Positions 28,830 through 38,368 of a stretch of DNA of 64,000 nt are shown in pieces (position 1 is the first letter of the stretch; each line of letters starts with the position of its first letter). The stretch comes from Ignavibacteria bacterium (GTDB taxonomy: Bacteria; Bacteroidota; Ignavibacteria; Tepidaquicellales; Tepidaquicellaceae): positions 682,001 to 746,000 of the forward strand of contig JADJMZ010000001.1 in NCBI GenBank assembly GCA_016709315.1. The letters are read 5' to 3'. The position numbers were made by a program, and so were the translations under genes. A model generated the notes under the pieces. It saw only the letters and a program-made list of their open reading frames with translations, was not told where the DNA came from and ran no database searches.

Positions 28830-30068
28830 TCAGATCTTAAAAACTCCTTTTTTAATGATCTCTGTTTTACTGCCGCCCTTATCAAATCCCGTTACATTGA
28901 TTTCATCTGAGCCGATCATAAAATCAGTATGAACAAGTGAATAATTACATCCGTTCTTTTTCATATCTCCGGGAGTTATCATTTCATCTTTGTTTACAAA
29001 GCACATTGTTATACCTCTGCCCAAAGCAATATGGCAAGCAGCATTTTCATCATACAGAATACTGTTAAAAATCAGACCGCTTTTAAAAACTTCTGAACTG
29101 CTGTCAACGAGAGCAACTTCACCAAGGAAAGAAGCGCCATCATCAGTTTTGAAATAGTTACTAAGGATTTCTTTTCCGGAGTCAGTACCGTAGTCAGTTA
29201 CTTTGCCGTTTTTGAATTCGAACCAAATCCCTGTATGTAGATTTTCAAGAACCTTAACGGGTTTTGTAACTCTTACTTTTCCATTAGTTCTGTTAAAGTC
29301 CGGAGTTGTAAAAACCTCTTCGGTCGGAATATTGGGAATAAACATTCTTCCGTTTTGCGCTTTGACATTTCCGCCTCTCCAAATCGTGTTTTTGTTTAAT
29401 CCTATCTCAAGCTCTGTTCCCGGACCTTCGAATAAAAGTTTATCAAATTTCATCTCAGTAAGGATCTTGCTGCGTTCCACTAATTTGTTTCCGTGAAGTC
29501 TCCATTCTTCTACAGGATCTTTTTTATCCAGTCTCAGAATCGGCACAAGTTTTTTCCAGAGATCGTCAGTGCTTTTTTCAGACAGATCAGGTTTATTAAA
29601 AACCTTTGAAGCCCACACAGGACCCGGAGCTGCAACAATTGTCCACGGATTTTTTGAGGAGCCGAATGCTTTTGACATGGATTTGAAAGCTTCCTGTTCT
29701 TTTTTTATCATCGTTCCGAATTTACCGGGATCAACTTCTTTAAGCACATCTATTTCCTCAAGGTTATCAACAGAAACAAAAGCCCAGTCATTTGCCAGCA
29801 TTTCATTTGTTCTGGCGTGAAGATAGCTTGGAATATATTCAAGATCTTCGGGATTACTGTTATACTGAATTCTGTTTTTTGTAAGTATACTACTGCCTGT
29901 TTTAAAATCAACAAACTTCGCTCCTTTTTTATATGCTGTTTCGGCAAGGAGTAAGGCGAACTCGTAATTTTTAATACCGCAATTGATATTAAGGCATTGT
30001 TCCGGATAAAGATTTACACCTACTTCAATAATGAGTTCGCAATATTTCTTTAATTCTTCCTGATTCAT
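28830..30068 (-). CDS. M29 family aminopeptidase (AmpS/PepS-like)
   Basis: A dinuclear metal aminopeptidase that removes N-terminal residues from peptides in the cytoplasm. The start used is ATG 30066-30068 (MNQEELKKYCELII); an ATG 33 bases upstream would add CNIKRLNFIK, which lacks family similarity. Metal-site blocks of M29 are visible: EGPGTELEIGL, DENAACHIALGRG and HTDFMIGSDEINVTG. At 412 aa it is full length. It is convergent with the lipoprotein gene and divergent from the VOC gene. Confidence 0.92.
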   Translation of the reverse strand: MNQEELKKYCELIIEVGVNLYPEQCLNINCGIKNYEFALLLAETAYKKGAKFVDFKTGSSILTKNRIQYNSNPEDLEYIPSYLHARTNEMLANDWAFVSVDNLEEIDVLKEVDPGKFGTMIKKEQEAFKSMSKAFGSSKNPWTIVAAPGPVWASKVFNKPDLSEKSTDDLWKKLVPILRLDKKDPVEEWRLHGNKLVERSKILTEMKFDKLLFEGPGTELEIGLNKNTIWRGGNVKAQNGRMFIPNIPTEEVFTTPDFNRTNGKVRVTKPVKVLENLHTGIWFEFKNGKVTDYGTDSGKEILSNYFKTDDGASFLGEVALVDSSSEVFKSGLIFNSILYDENAACHIALGRGITMCFVNKDEMITPGDMKKNGCNYSLVHTDFMIGSDEINVTGFDKGGSKTEIIKKGVFKI

Positions 30069-30161
30069 TTTAATAAAGTTTAATCTTTTAATATTACACA
30101 AAGTTAATTAAATTGATTTTTATTTATAAGTCTTGAAATAAAATAAATCCGGAAATTTATT

Positions 30162-30572
30162 TTGACAGGAACAAATCATTTATTCATAATTTATGTATCG
30201 GATCAGAAAAGAAGCAGAGATTTTTATTCAGCTTTGTTTGATTCAAATCCTGTTCTTGATGAAACAGGAATGACAATCTTTCGGCTTCCGGGATCGGAAA
30301 TACAACTCGGCATCATGCCGGAAAAAGGAATTGCGGAAATACTGGGTGACAAAGTTCCTGATCCGGGACTGCGTAACGGAATTCCGGGATGCGAGATATA
30401 TTTATTTGTCAGCGATCCGGATAAATTTTTTTTAAAAGCTGTAATGCTTAACGCAGTCCCTGTCAGCGAAGGCAGTTCAAGAAACTGGGGAGATTATGCT
30501 GCTTATGTTTCAGATCCTGACGGACATATAATTGCATTTGCAAAAAAACTCACGGATGAAGAGAACAACTGA
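30162..30572 (+). CDS. VOC (glyoxalase/bleomycin resistance) family protein
   Basis: A 136-aa member of the vicinal oxygen chelate fold with two beta-alpha-beta-beta-beta modules: HLFIIYVSDQKRSRDFYSALF at the start and EIYLFVSDPDKFFLKAV then YAAYVSDPDGHIIAFAKK in the second half. The start codon is TTG at 30162; no in-frame ATG precedes the first strand. Substrate unknown. Its last 17 bases overlap the next gene, which points to coupled translation. Confidence 0.82.
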   Translation: MTGTNHLFIIYVSDQKRSRDFYSALFDSNPVLDETGMTIFRLPGSEIQLGIMPEKGIAEILGDKVPDPGLRNGIPGCEIYLFVSDPDKFFLKAVMLNAVPVSEGSSRNWGDYAAYVSDPDGHIIAFAKKLTDEENN

Positions 30573-31362
30573 AATTACCGATACGGAAATTCTCGAAACT
30601 TTTTTCAGGAAAAATACAGCTCTAAATATTTATGCAATAGGAGACCTTGATGAATTTTTTCTTGCTTATACGAACTTTTATGCTCTGATAGCAGATGCGC
30701 AGATCCGTCAGGTTGTGTATATCTACAGAGGATCCGAACCCGCAGTATTACAGGGGATATGCGAAGAAGATGAAAAAGAAATAATGAAAGATCTTGTATC
30801 AGAAATTATTCCTGTTTTACCTGAAAAGTTTTATTCGCATTTAACACCCGGTATTGAGGATGTTTTCAAGGAAAAGTATTCATTGAAAAGCTATGGAAAA
30901 TATTTTAAAATGTCATTACTGAAAAATAATTTCAAATTTATACCGGCAGATGAAACGGAAATTATAAAAAGAATTACCCCGGATGAGTTCGAATCTCTGA
31001 ATGAATTTTACGACAGAGCATATCCCGGAAACTGGAAAGATGAAAGGATGTATGAAACAGGAAAGTACTTCGGTTATTTTAAGGGAGAAAAAATAATAGG
31101 AGTTGCCGGCATTCATGTATATTCGTCACTGTTTAGAGTTGCCGCGCTTGGAAACATCACGACGGATCCGGATTTTCGCGGACAGTCAGTTTGTAAAAAA
31201 GTAACTTCCGTATTATGCAGGGATCTTTTTGAAACAACAGATATTATAGGACTGAACGTTCATAAAGAAAATGTATCCGCAATCAGTTGTTACAAGAGTT
31301 TAGGATTTGAAATCAACGGGAACTTTGAAGAGTTTATGATCTGCAGGAAAGATAGTTTATAA
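30556..31362 (+). CDS. GNAT family N-acetyltransferase (two-domain)
   Basis: A 268-aa protein from the ATG at 30556. The first 130 residues form a GNAT-like but degenerate N-terminal module; the second half carries the functional signature TDPDFRGQSVCKKVTSVL (acetyl-CoA loop) and NVHKENVSAISCYKSLGFE at the end. This layout matches the FR47/ZmpB-like GNATs that act on amino-acid or peptide substrates. An ATG 24 bases upstream is possible, but overlap with the VOC stop by 17 bases fits the later start. Confidence 0.82.
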   Translation: MKRTTEITDTEILETFFRKNTALNIYAIGDLDEFFLAYTNFYALIADAQIRQVVYIYRGSEPAVLQGICEEDEKEIMKDLVSEIIPVLPEKFYSHLTPGIEDVFKEKYSLKSYGKYFKMSLLKNNFKFIPADETEIIKRITPDEFESLNEFYDRAYPGNWKDERMYETGKYFGYFKGEKIIGVAGIHVYSSLFRVAALGNITTDPDFRGQSVCKKVTSVLCRDLFETTDIIGLNVHKENVSAISCYKSLGFEINGNFEEFMICRKDSL

Positions 31363-31383
31363 AATAATTTTAAGAATTAAATT

Positions 31384-32007
31384 TTATTCTTCAAGGCGAA
31401 CGATCTTTTGCGGAATGAAATAAATTACAGGGACGAGCAGAAAAATCGAAAGAGAAACATAAACGGAAATAAAAGCTGATATAATTGAAACAAAATAGAC
31501 GACAGGTCCTATCACTCCTCTTTTGACGCTTTGATTCAGGACCTCATCCGAAACCGACTTAAGAAATAATTTTGCTTTAACAGCATGTCTCAGCATCAGA
31601 TTAAAGCTCACGCCTGCGAAGAAAAGCACAGCTCCGTATAGCATAACAGGGATCATGCTTACCGGATGCTCGCCAATAAAAGCGGTAGGAAACGGAACAA
31701 ATGAAAGCCAGAAAAGCAAAAGATTATTATACCAAAGCATGGCTCTGTCAGTTTTTTCCAGACTGTGAAAAAACTGATGATGATTTACCCAGAAGATAGC
31801 TACAATCACAAAGCTCATGGCGAAACTGAAAAACTTCGGGAAAAGGCGGAGCAATTCCTTCAGTACATCCTGAGTTGAAAAATTTTCAGGCAGGACCGGA
31901 ACACGAAGTTCAAGTACAAGAAGCGTAACAACGATCGCAAAAACCCCGTCGCTGAAGGCTTCCATCCTGTTTGTTCCGGGAGTATATTCTTTTATTTTAT
32001 TTTCCAA
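31384..32007 (-). CDS. TMEM175/DUF1211 family potassium channel-like membrane protein
   Basis: The signature RMEAFSDGVFAIVVTLLVLEL on the first helix (residues 15-35) is that of bacterial TMEM175 proteins, where this FSDG helix lines a K+-selective pore in a tetramer. Five further hydrophobic helices follow (about 60-80, 90-110, 120-140, 165-185, 188-205), giving the six-helix bacterial form of 207 aa. It is convergent with the GNAT gene. The roughly 250-base gap upstream holds nothing I can identify. Confidence 0.9.
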   Translation of the reverse strand: MENKIKEYTPGTNRMEAFSDGVFAIVVTLLVLELRVPVLPENFSTQDVLKELLRLFPKFFSFAMSFVIVAIFWVNHHQFFHSLEKTDRAMLWYNNLLLFWLSFVPFPTAFIGEHPVSMIPVMLYGAVLFFAGVSFNLMLRHAVKAKLFLKSVSDEVLNQSVKRGVIGPVVYFVSIISAFISVYVSLSIFLLVPVIYFIPQKIVRLEE

Positions 32008-32259
32008 ATTAATTTTTAAAAAAATAATTAATGCAAAACAAAAAAGTAATATAAAAACTTACTTCAGATTATTTTTATGAATTTAAATATGAATTCATAA
32101 GAGCCGCCGCCTTTTGATGATCAATTTAAATATTATACAAATTTAAATTTAACTGTTAAAAAAAAATCAATGTATTATCATAGGGAAAAATTATATTTTC
32201 ATAAGTGTAATTGAATTACAGCAAATGTTTATTAAACCTTAAAAATTAAAAAAAGCAAA

Positions 32260-32577
32260 ATGAAATTTGAATTCAGTCCTCACATTGCATTTCAGGTAAG
32301 GGATTATGAAAAGGCAAAAAAATTTTATGAAGATATACTAGGTATGGAAAACATAAAATCAACAGAGAAGGAGACACATTTTAAGAGCGGAAATATTAAT
32401 TTTTATATGGAGAACAATGAAGGGGGGTTTACATTTTTTGAATTCAAAGTAGAAAGCATTAAAGAAGCGAAAGAACTGCTTGAGAAAGAAGGCTGTCATA
32501 TCACAAAAGTATATGGAGAGAAGAGCATAATGTTTGCGGATCCTTACGGAATGAGGTTTCATATCTGGGAGGACTGA
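32260..32577 (+). CDS. VOC family protein (small glyoxalase-like)
   Basis: A 105-aa single VOC unit: HIAFQVRDYEKAKKFYEDIL at the start, with His as possible metal ligand, and IMFADPYGMRFHIWED at the end with the complementary His/Glu. Small members like this act on unknown substrates or as binding proteins. It is preceded by a short AT-rich leader and followed by 148 bases before the tricorn gene. Confidence 0.85.
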   Translation: MKFEFSPHIAFQVRDYEKAKKFYEDILGMENIKSTEKETHFKSGNINFYMENNEGGFTFFEFKVESIKEAKELLEKEGCHITKVYGEKSIMFADPYGMRFHIWED

Positions 32578-32725
32578 ACATTAAATTATTCATTGACCAC
32601 CTGTAAATTTATAGATTATAAATTTCAGAAAAGCTAAATTACTGCGCTTAACATAATCCCCGGAAAATCCGTAACATACGTTACAATTCCAATTAGTTAA
32701 ATTAACATAAATCTAAATCAGCAAT

Positions 32726-35700
32726 ATGAACAATTCAGGTTATAAACGATTCCCGACTATTCACGATAATAATGTTGTCTTTGTTTGCGAAGACGATCTC
32801 TGGGAGGTGCCATCATCAGGAGGAGTAGCCAGGCGATTAACTTCAAACTCAGGAGAAGTAAGTAATCCGTATTATTCTCCGGACGGAAAACACATTGCGT
32901 TTTCGGGAAAAGAAGAAGGAGAAAAAGATGTATATGTAATTCCATCAGAAGGAGGCGCAAACAGAAGAGTTACTTTTATTGGAAAGAATACAAAAGTGAT
33001 CGGATGGACACAGGACAGCAGTTACATTTTATTTTCAACAGATGCAAAATCACCTTTTATGGGAAGAAGCGAATTATACAAAGTTTCTATCAACGGAGGA
33101 ATTTCGGAGAAGCTTACTTTCGGAGTAGCAAATAACATAGCTTTTGGTCCCGCAGGCGGTGTATTACTTGGAAAGAATACTCTGGATCCTGCAAGATGGA
33201 AAAGATACAAGGGAGGAACAGCGGGAGTATTCTGGATTGACAGAAAAGGAAACGGAAAATTCGAAAAATTTCTCAAAGACATAGGCGGAAATCTTGCAAG
33301 TCCGATGTGGATAAATGACAGGATATATTTTATAAGCGATCACGAAGGCATTGGTAAACTTTATTCATGTAATCTGAAAGGGTCCGGAATAAAGAGTCAT
33401 TCTGAAAACAAGGAATACTATGTAAGAAACGCTTCTACGGACGGAAAGAAAATAGTTTATCATTCAGGCGCAGAGATTTATGTTTTTGATCCTTCAGCCG
33501 GAGAAGAAAATAAAATAAACATTCAATACCACAGTCCTCAGATACAGAGACAGAGAAAATTCATTGATGCCGAAAGATACCTTCAGGATTACAACATAAG
33601 TCCTGACGGGAATTCGATTACAGTTACAACAAGGGGAAAATCATTTTACTTTTCCGACTGGGAAGGACCTGTGATGCAGACAGGTAAACAGCACGGAGTC
33701 AGATACAGACAGACACAATGGCTGCATGATAAAGAAAGCTTAGTTACAATTTCAGATGAGGAAGGACATGAGTCTGTAGAAGTTCACACATTAACAGACG
33801 GCATGAATAAAGTAAAAAGAATAAAGAATCCTGATATAGGCATTATTGCCAGACTGAAAGTTTCACCGAAAGAAAATCTGATCGCTGTTTCAAACAACAG
33901 ACATGAATTATTTATTATTGATCTTAAAAGCGAATCTCTTACTCTGATAGCAAAAAGTAATTTCGAGAGGATCGAAGATTTCTGTTTTTCACCGGACGGA
34001 AAACTCATAGCATACAGCATGTCTAATGCTCATTTTCTGTCATCTGTTTATCTTTATGATATAGATGCAAAGGAAAATCATCAGATAACATCATCGGGAT
34101 TCAGGGATTATCAGCCGACATTTGATCCTGACGGCAGATTTATTTATTTTTTATCTGCGAGAGAATTTAATCCTGTTTATGACACCAGTTATTTTCAGCT
34201 CGGATTTCCTCTTGGAGTCCGTCCTTACCTTATTTCTCTCCGAAAAGATATTGTATCTCCATTTACACAGGAGTACAGCAGGATTTTTTCAAAGAACGGC
34301 AGTTATAAAAAAGACAAAGATTCCAAAAAACATGATGATAAAAAAATAAAAGTGGATTACGAAGATATACAGAACAGGATAATTTCATTTCCTCTTCCTG
34401 AAAAGAATTACTTTCAGATAATGGCAGTGAAAGACGGACTTGTTTACAGCCGTGAACCGATTAAGGGCGCGCTTCATCACTGGTACTGGGAAAAGCATCC
34501 TTCTGACGAAGCGCTTGAAAGATTTGATTTTAAAACACAGAAGACTGAGCATATAGCCAGGAAGGTAGTGAGTTTTAAAATATCAATGAACGGTAAATCA
34601 CTTGTTTACAGAACCGAGAACAAATTATTTCTCAAATCAGATATATTTGATGATAATGGATACGATTCGGACGAAAAAGAATCTTCAAAAAGTAAAAGCG
34701 ACTGGATAGATCTTTCAAGAGTGAAAGTAAATCTTGATCCGATGAGCGAATGGGAACAAATGTATAATGAAGCATGGAGACTTCAGAAGGAACATTTCTG
34801 GACTCCTGATATGTCAGGCATAGACTGGAATCTTGTTTATCACAGATACCTGCCTCTGCTTGAAAGCGTAGCTACAAGATCTGAATTTTCTGATCTGATC
34901 TGGGAAATGCAGGGTGAACTTGGAACTTCACATGCTTATGAATGGGGCGGTGATTACAAGCCGTCTCCGAACTACAGACTCGGCTCTCTCGGAGCGGATT
35001 ATTTATTTGATGAAAAAGAAAAAGCTTACAGAATTACACACATAATAAACGGAGATTCATGGAAAAACAATTCTCCCCTGAGAAATCTCGGAGTTGAAAT
35101 CAATGAAGGAGATTTTATTATTGCCATTAACGGAGAGGAACTGAATTCCAAAATCACTCCAAATGCTTTGCTTGTTAACAGGGCAAAAAGTTATGTGAAT
35201 GTTACTATAAAATCCGCAACTACCGGTAAGACAAAGATATTCAATATTAAAACCAATGCGACTGATTTTGATGCAAGATACAGGGAATGGGTGGAAAACA
35301 AAAGAAAGTATGTTCATGAAAAGTCAAATGGAAAACTCGGATATGTACACATACCGGATATGGGACCGGACGGATTTTCTGAATTTCACAGATATTATCT
35401 GGATGAATCTTCGAGAGACGGACTTGTAGTGGATATAAGAGATAACGGAGGAGGACATGTTTCACAGCTAATACTTGAGTTGCTTTCAAGGAAACAGCTG
35501 GGATATGATCTTTCGAGATACGGCAGTACCGGAACTTATCCGAGTCATAGTGTTGCAGGCGCGATAGTCTGCATAACTGATGAATATGCCGGATCAGACG
35601 GAGACATTTTCAGTCATAATTTCAAACAGATGAAGCTTGGAACGCTTGTCGGCAAAAGGACATGGGGAGGAGTGATCGGAATAAATCCGCGTCTGGCGCT

Positions 35701-36016
35701 TGCAGACGGAACTCTGACCACACAGCCGGAATATGCAACTTACATGAACGATGTCGGATGGGGAGTGGAAAATTACGGGACTGATCCTGATATTGAAGTT
35801 GAAATTTCTCCGCAGGATTATGCAGAAGGAAAAGATCCTCAGCTTGACAAAGCAATATCAGTTGTAATGAATCAATTGAAAAAAAATCCCGTGAAAATCC
35901 CAAAGTTCGATAAAAAACCAAAACTGAATCTGCCGTTGTTTAACATCAGCACAAACGGAAACGGATCACACAAGAAAAAAGTCAGTAATAAGACAAATGT
36001 AAAACAGAAATCTTAA
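32726..36016 (+). CDS. Tricorn protease (S41, self-compartmentalising)
   Basis: Tricorn degrades oligopeptides released by larger proteases. The 1096-aa chain has the archaeal domain order: a first propeller from residue 1 (repeated phrases like YYSPDGKHIAFSG), a second propeller (about 290-530, FSPDGKLIAYSMS), a mixed C1 domain, a PDZ domain (about 770-850, INEGDFIIAINGEEL) and the C2 peptidase domain. Catalytic residues align well: His736 in SHAYEWGGD, Ser957 in YAGSDGDIF and Glu1015 in GVENYGTDPD, close to H746, S965 and E1023 of Thermoplasma. No signal peptide, so cytoplasmic. A lysine-rich tail follows. A terminator lies 27 bases after the stop. Confidence 0.95.
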   Translation: MNNSGYKRFPTIHDNNVVFVCEDDLWEVPSSGGVARRLTSNSGEVSNPYYSPDGKHIAFSGKEEGEKDVYVIPSEGGANRRVTFIGKNTKVIGWTQDSSYILFSTDAKSPFMGRSELYKVSINGGISEKLTFGVANNIAFGPAGGVLLGKNTLDPARWKRYKGGTAGVFWIDRKGNGKFEKFLKDIGGNLASPMWINDRIYFISDHEGIGKLYSCNLKGSGIKSHSENKEYYVRNASTDGKKIVYHSGAEIYVFDPSAGEENKINIQYHSPQIQRQRKFIDAERYLQDYNISPDGNSITVTTRGKSFYFSDWEGPVMQTGKQHGVRYRQTQWLHDKESLVTISDEEGHESVEVHTLTDGMNKVKRIKNPDIGIIARLKVSPKENLIAVSNNRHELFIIDLKSESLTLIAKSNFERIEDFCFSPDGKLIAYSMSNAHFLSSVYLYDIDAKENHQITSSGFRDYQPTFDPDGRFIYFLSAREFNPVYDTSYFQLGFPLGVRPYLISLRKDIVSPFTQEYSRIFSKNGSYKKDKDSKKHDDKKIKVDYEDIQNRIISFPLPEKNYFQIMAVKDGLVYSREPIKGALHHWYWEKHPSDEALERFDFKTQKTEHIARKVVSFKISMNGKSLVYRTENKLFLKSDIFDDNGYDSDEKESSKSKSDWIDLSRVKVNLDPMSEWEQMYNEAWRLQKEHFWTPDMSGIDWNLVYHRYLPLLESVATRSEFSDLIWEMQGELGTSHAYEWGGDYKPSPNYRLGSLGADYLFDEKEKAYRITHIINGDSWKNNSPLRNLGVEINEGDFIIAINGEELNSKITPNALLVNRAKSYVNVTIKSATTGKTKIFNIKTNATDFDARYREWVENKRKYVHEKSNGKLGYVHIPDMGPDGFSEFHRYYLDESSRDGLVVDIRDNGGGHVSQLILELLSRKQLGYDLSRYGSTGTYPSHSVAGAIVCITDEYAGSDGDIFSHNFKQMKLGTLVGKRTWGGVIGINPRLALADGTLTTQPEYATYMNDVGWGVENYGTDPDIEVEISPQDYAEGKDPQLDKAISVVMNQLKKNPVKIPKFDKKPKLNLPLFNISTNGNGSHKKKVSNKTNVKQKS

Positions 36017-36042
36017 ATTCAGAAAAAATAAATTTCTTAGTT

Positions 36043-36073
36043 AAACCGGAAACTAAAAGCTTCCGGTTTTTTT
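36043..36073 (+). terminator. Rho-independent terminator after the tricorn gene
   Basis: AAACCGGAA (36043-36051) pairs perfectly with TTCCGGTTT (36061-36069) across a 9-base loop and the T run continues to 36073. It lies 27 bases after the tricorn stop codon. Confidence 0.88.
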
Positions 36074-36117
36074 ATTGCCAAAACCTGTTGCAAAGATATT
36101 TATTCACGCAAAGTAAT

Positions 36118-36254
36118 TTACTCAAGTTGACCGCATTGATCTTTGAAGATTGTTTTCCGCCATGAATCACACGAATTCACACTAATTGTATAAAAATGAA
36201 TTTTAAAATTTGTGTTAATTAGTGTAATCAGTGGCAATTTCTTGTTTTCAATCC
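36118..36254 (+). repeat. Dispersed intergenic repeat A, copy 1
   Basis: A 137-base AT-rich element found again at 52767-52902. Shared blocks include GATCTTTGAAGATTGTTT near the left end, AATTCACACTAATT in the middle and CAATTTCTTGTTTTCAAT at the right. Most of it is one long imperfect inverted repeat: 36159-36187 and 36207-36235 are near-complementary 29-base arms around a short loop. No coding frame. It probably is a small non-autonomous mobile repeat. The rest of the 376-base gap holds the tricorn terminator and an AT-rich leader for the next gene. Confidence 0.75.
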
Positions 36255-36393
36255 AGTAGCAGTAAACATAATTAATTTGCTGATAATAATTTCTTAGTCA
36301 GTGGATACTTAATTATCAATTCTTTTACATTCAAATTTAAATCTTTATAATTTATATTCTTCAAACAAAAATCTAAATTAAGGAGTAATTTTT

Positions 36394-38106
36394 ATGAAAC
36401 AAATAATTCTAGTGTTAAGTATCATCATTTCAATATGCACTGATCTTGTATTTGCATCACCTAAGATCGGTCTGAATGAACTTCTGATACAATCCGAACT
36501 TAATCCGCAGAATGTGATCTCAGCAAGATCCGAAGCTGTAAGACAGCAGTTGCCGGTCAGCATTATAACCAAAAGTAAAATAAAGTACGATGTTATGTCT
36601 GTTGAAAACGGCCGGCCTGTTTATGCAGTAATAACAAACTTTGCTGATATATTTAAAGGCGGCTATACTTCATTTTATGAAGACATAAAATTTAATTCAG
36701 CTGACTCAAGAATAGATTACGGAAACGGAAATATAAAAGACAATACAAACGGATTTTTTAATCCCATAATATCCGATAATTTACCTGTTACAAAATATCT
36801 TATGATACCGGATATTACAACTGACAGAATTTATCTTTTCAATGCAGCAAACGGAGATCTTGTAGATACTGCATTTACACCGACATCAAGACCTCAGCTC
36901 TCAACACCCAAACATGCAATTTCTCATTTCAACGGAAAAGATATTCTTCTTGCCGATCAGATCACTGATCTTGTTCAGAGATTTAATTCCGATGGAACAT
37001 ATACCGGCTTCTTTGCGCCGGTTGGCGGAGTGAATAACAGTATTCTGGATAACATAAGAGGAATAAGATACAGAGCTAACAATAATTTATTTGTAACAGT
37101 CGGCAGCGGTCCGAATCAGAATACTATACAGGAATTCGATACAGCGGGAAATCATATAGGAACGTTTATCGGTACGACAAACCTCAACAGTCCTTTTGAC
37201 ATTCTTTTAAGGACAGGCGATATGCTGATTTCAAATTCTTCAGGGGCAAACAGAATCACGAGATTTGATCTCAGCGGAAATTTTCTGAGCGTGTTTTCTT
37301 CAAGCACAAGTTTTGCATTTCCTCAGCAAATGATAGAGCTGCCGAACGGAAATATTGTTGTAGCCGGATTCAGTATACCTTCAGGAATTGTTGTCTTAAA
37401 TTCTTCAGGAACTTTTGTAAAACTACTTACAGGTATTACCGGTAACAGAGGAATTTATCTTCTTGGCAACGGGAATTATCTTACAACAAACGGCGCCGGC
37501 GTTCATGAAATTGATTCGGCATCGGGAAGTCTGGTACGTTCCGTACTGAATACAGGAAGCTTTCAGTATATCTCCGAATATCAAACAGCTGCTCTGAGAC
37601 TGACACTAACTATTAACTTTGAAGCCTGCAACGAACAGGATTCCATTACGGTCGAATTAAGAAGCGCTGTTTCTCCTTATAATCTTATAGATTCAAGTAA
37701 AGGAATGGGCGGTAAAGGAATAAAGAGAAGGATAGATTTTTTTACGGCTGCAAACAGCACTCCGTATTACATCGTGGTGAAGCACAGGAATTCAATAGAA
37801 ACATGGAGCAGCGCTACACCTTCTTTTACAAACGGAACATTGTATTATGATTTTACGCTTGCAAATACACAGGCATTCGGAAATAATTTGATAAACGCGG
37901 GAGGAAAATGGTCGCTTTATGTCGGAGATGTAAATCAGGATGGAATTGTAGATGCGTCAGATGTAAGTTTGGTAGATAATGATGCATTAAGCGGAGTATT
38001 CGGAAGCGCATTAACTGATCTTAACTGTGACGGAATAGTTGATGTTTCGGATTTGTCTGTAATTGATAATAATTCTACAAATTCTGTTTCTGTAATTTCC
38101 CCGTAG
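36394..38106 (+). CDS. Secreted propeller protein with C-terminal dockerin-like repeats
   Basis: The signal peptide MKQIILVLSIIISICTDLVFA is clear, and the start has a strong ribosome site (AAGGAG at 36380-36385). Residues about 120-400 consist of repeats such as HAISHFNGKDILLADQ, NLFVTVGSGPNQNTIQEFD and LPNGNIVVAGFSIPSG that suggest an NHL-type propeller. A beta-sandwich-like part follows. The last 60 residues have two calcium-loop repeats, GDVNQDGIVDASDVS and TDLNCDGIVDVSDLS, the pattern of type I dockerins. In non-cellulolytic bacteria such ends occur on secreted proteins of unknown partners. A terminator follows. Confidence 0.85.
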   Translation: MKQIILVLSIIISICTDLVFASPKIGLNELLIQSELNPQNVISARSEAVRQQLPVSIITKSKIKYDVMSVENGRPVYAVITNFADIFKGGYTSFYEDIKFNSADSRIDYGNGNIKDNTNGFFNPIISDNLPVTKYLMIPDITTDRIYLFNAANGDLVDTAFTPTSRPQLSTPKHAISHFNGKDILLADQITDLVQRFNSDGTYTGFFAPVGGVNNSILDNIRGIRYRANNNLFVTVGSGPNQNTIQEFDTAGNHIGTFIGTTNLNSPFDILLRTGDMLISNSSGANRITRFDLSGNFLSVFSSSTSFAFPQQMIELPNGNIVVAGFSIPSGIVVLNSSGTFVKLLTGITGNRGIYLLGNGNYLTTNGAGVHEIDSASGSLVRSVLNTGSFQYISEYQTAALRLTLTINFEACNEQDSITVELRSAVSPYNLIDSSKGMGGKGIKRRIDFFTAANSTPYYIVVKHRNSIETWSSATPSFTNGTLYYDFTLANTQAFGNNLINAGGKWSLYVGDVNQDGIVDASDVSLVDNDALSGVFGSALTDLNCDGIVDVSDLSVIDNNSTNSVSVISP

Positions 38107-38177
38107 TTAAATGAAGAACCGGACAAAATTTTTTAAAATTTTTTTCCGTTACTCTGAAAATTTAAATACTAAAATTA

Positions 38178-38213
38178 AAAAAGGATCTGAGAAAAATCTC
38201 AGGTCCTTTTTTT
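38178..38213 (+). terminator. Rho-independent terminator after the dockerin-like gene
   Basis: A stem of AAAAAGGATCTGAGA (38178-38192) with TCTCAGGTCCTTTTT (38197-38211), one G-T wobble and a four-base A loop, ends in a run of T. It follows the dockerin-like gene by about 70 bases. Confidence 0.87.
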
Positions 38214-38368
38214 ATATTCTTAATAAAACATGATTTAATTCATATTTCTTTTTCCCGGTAAAATTCAGAATATTTAAATAAATCAGGTATTTAACAAATG
38301 CAGAAAATTGTATCATTAAGTCTTAATTTAAAAAAATTATATTGTATAAAAATTCAAATAAATAATTA

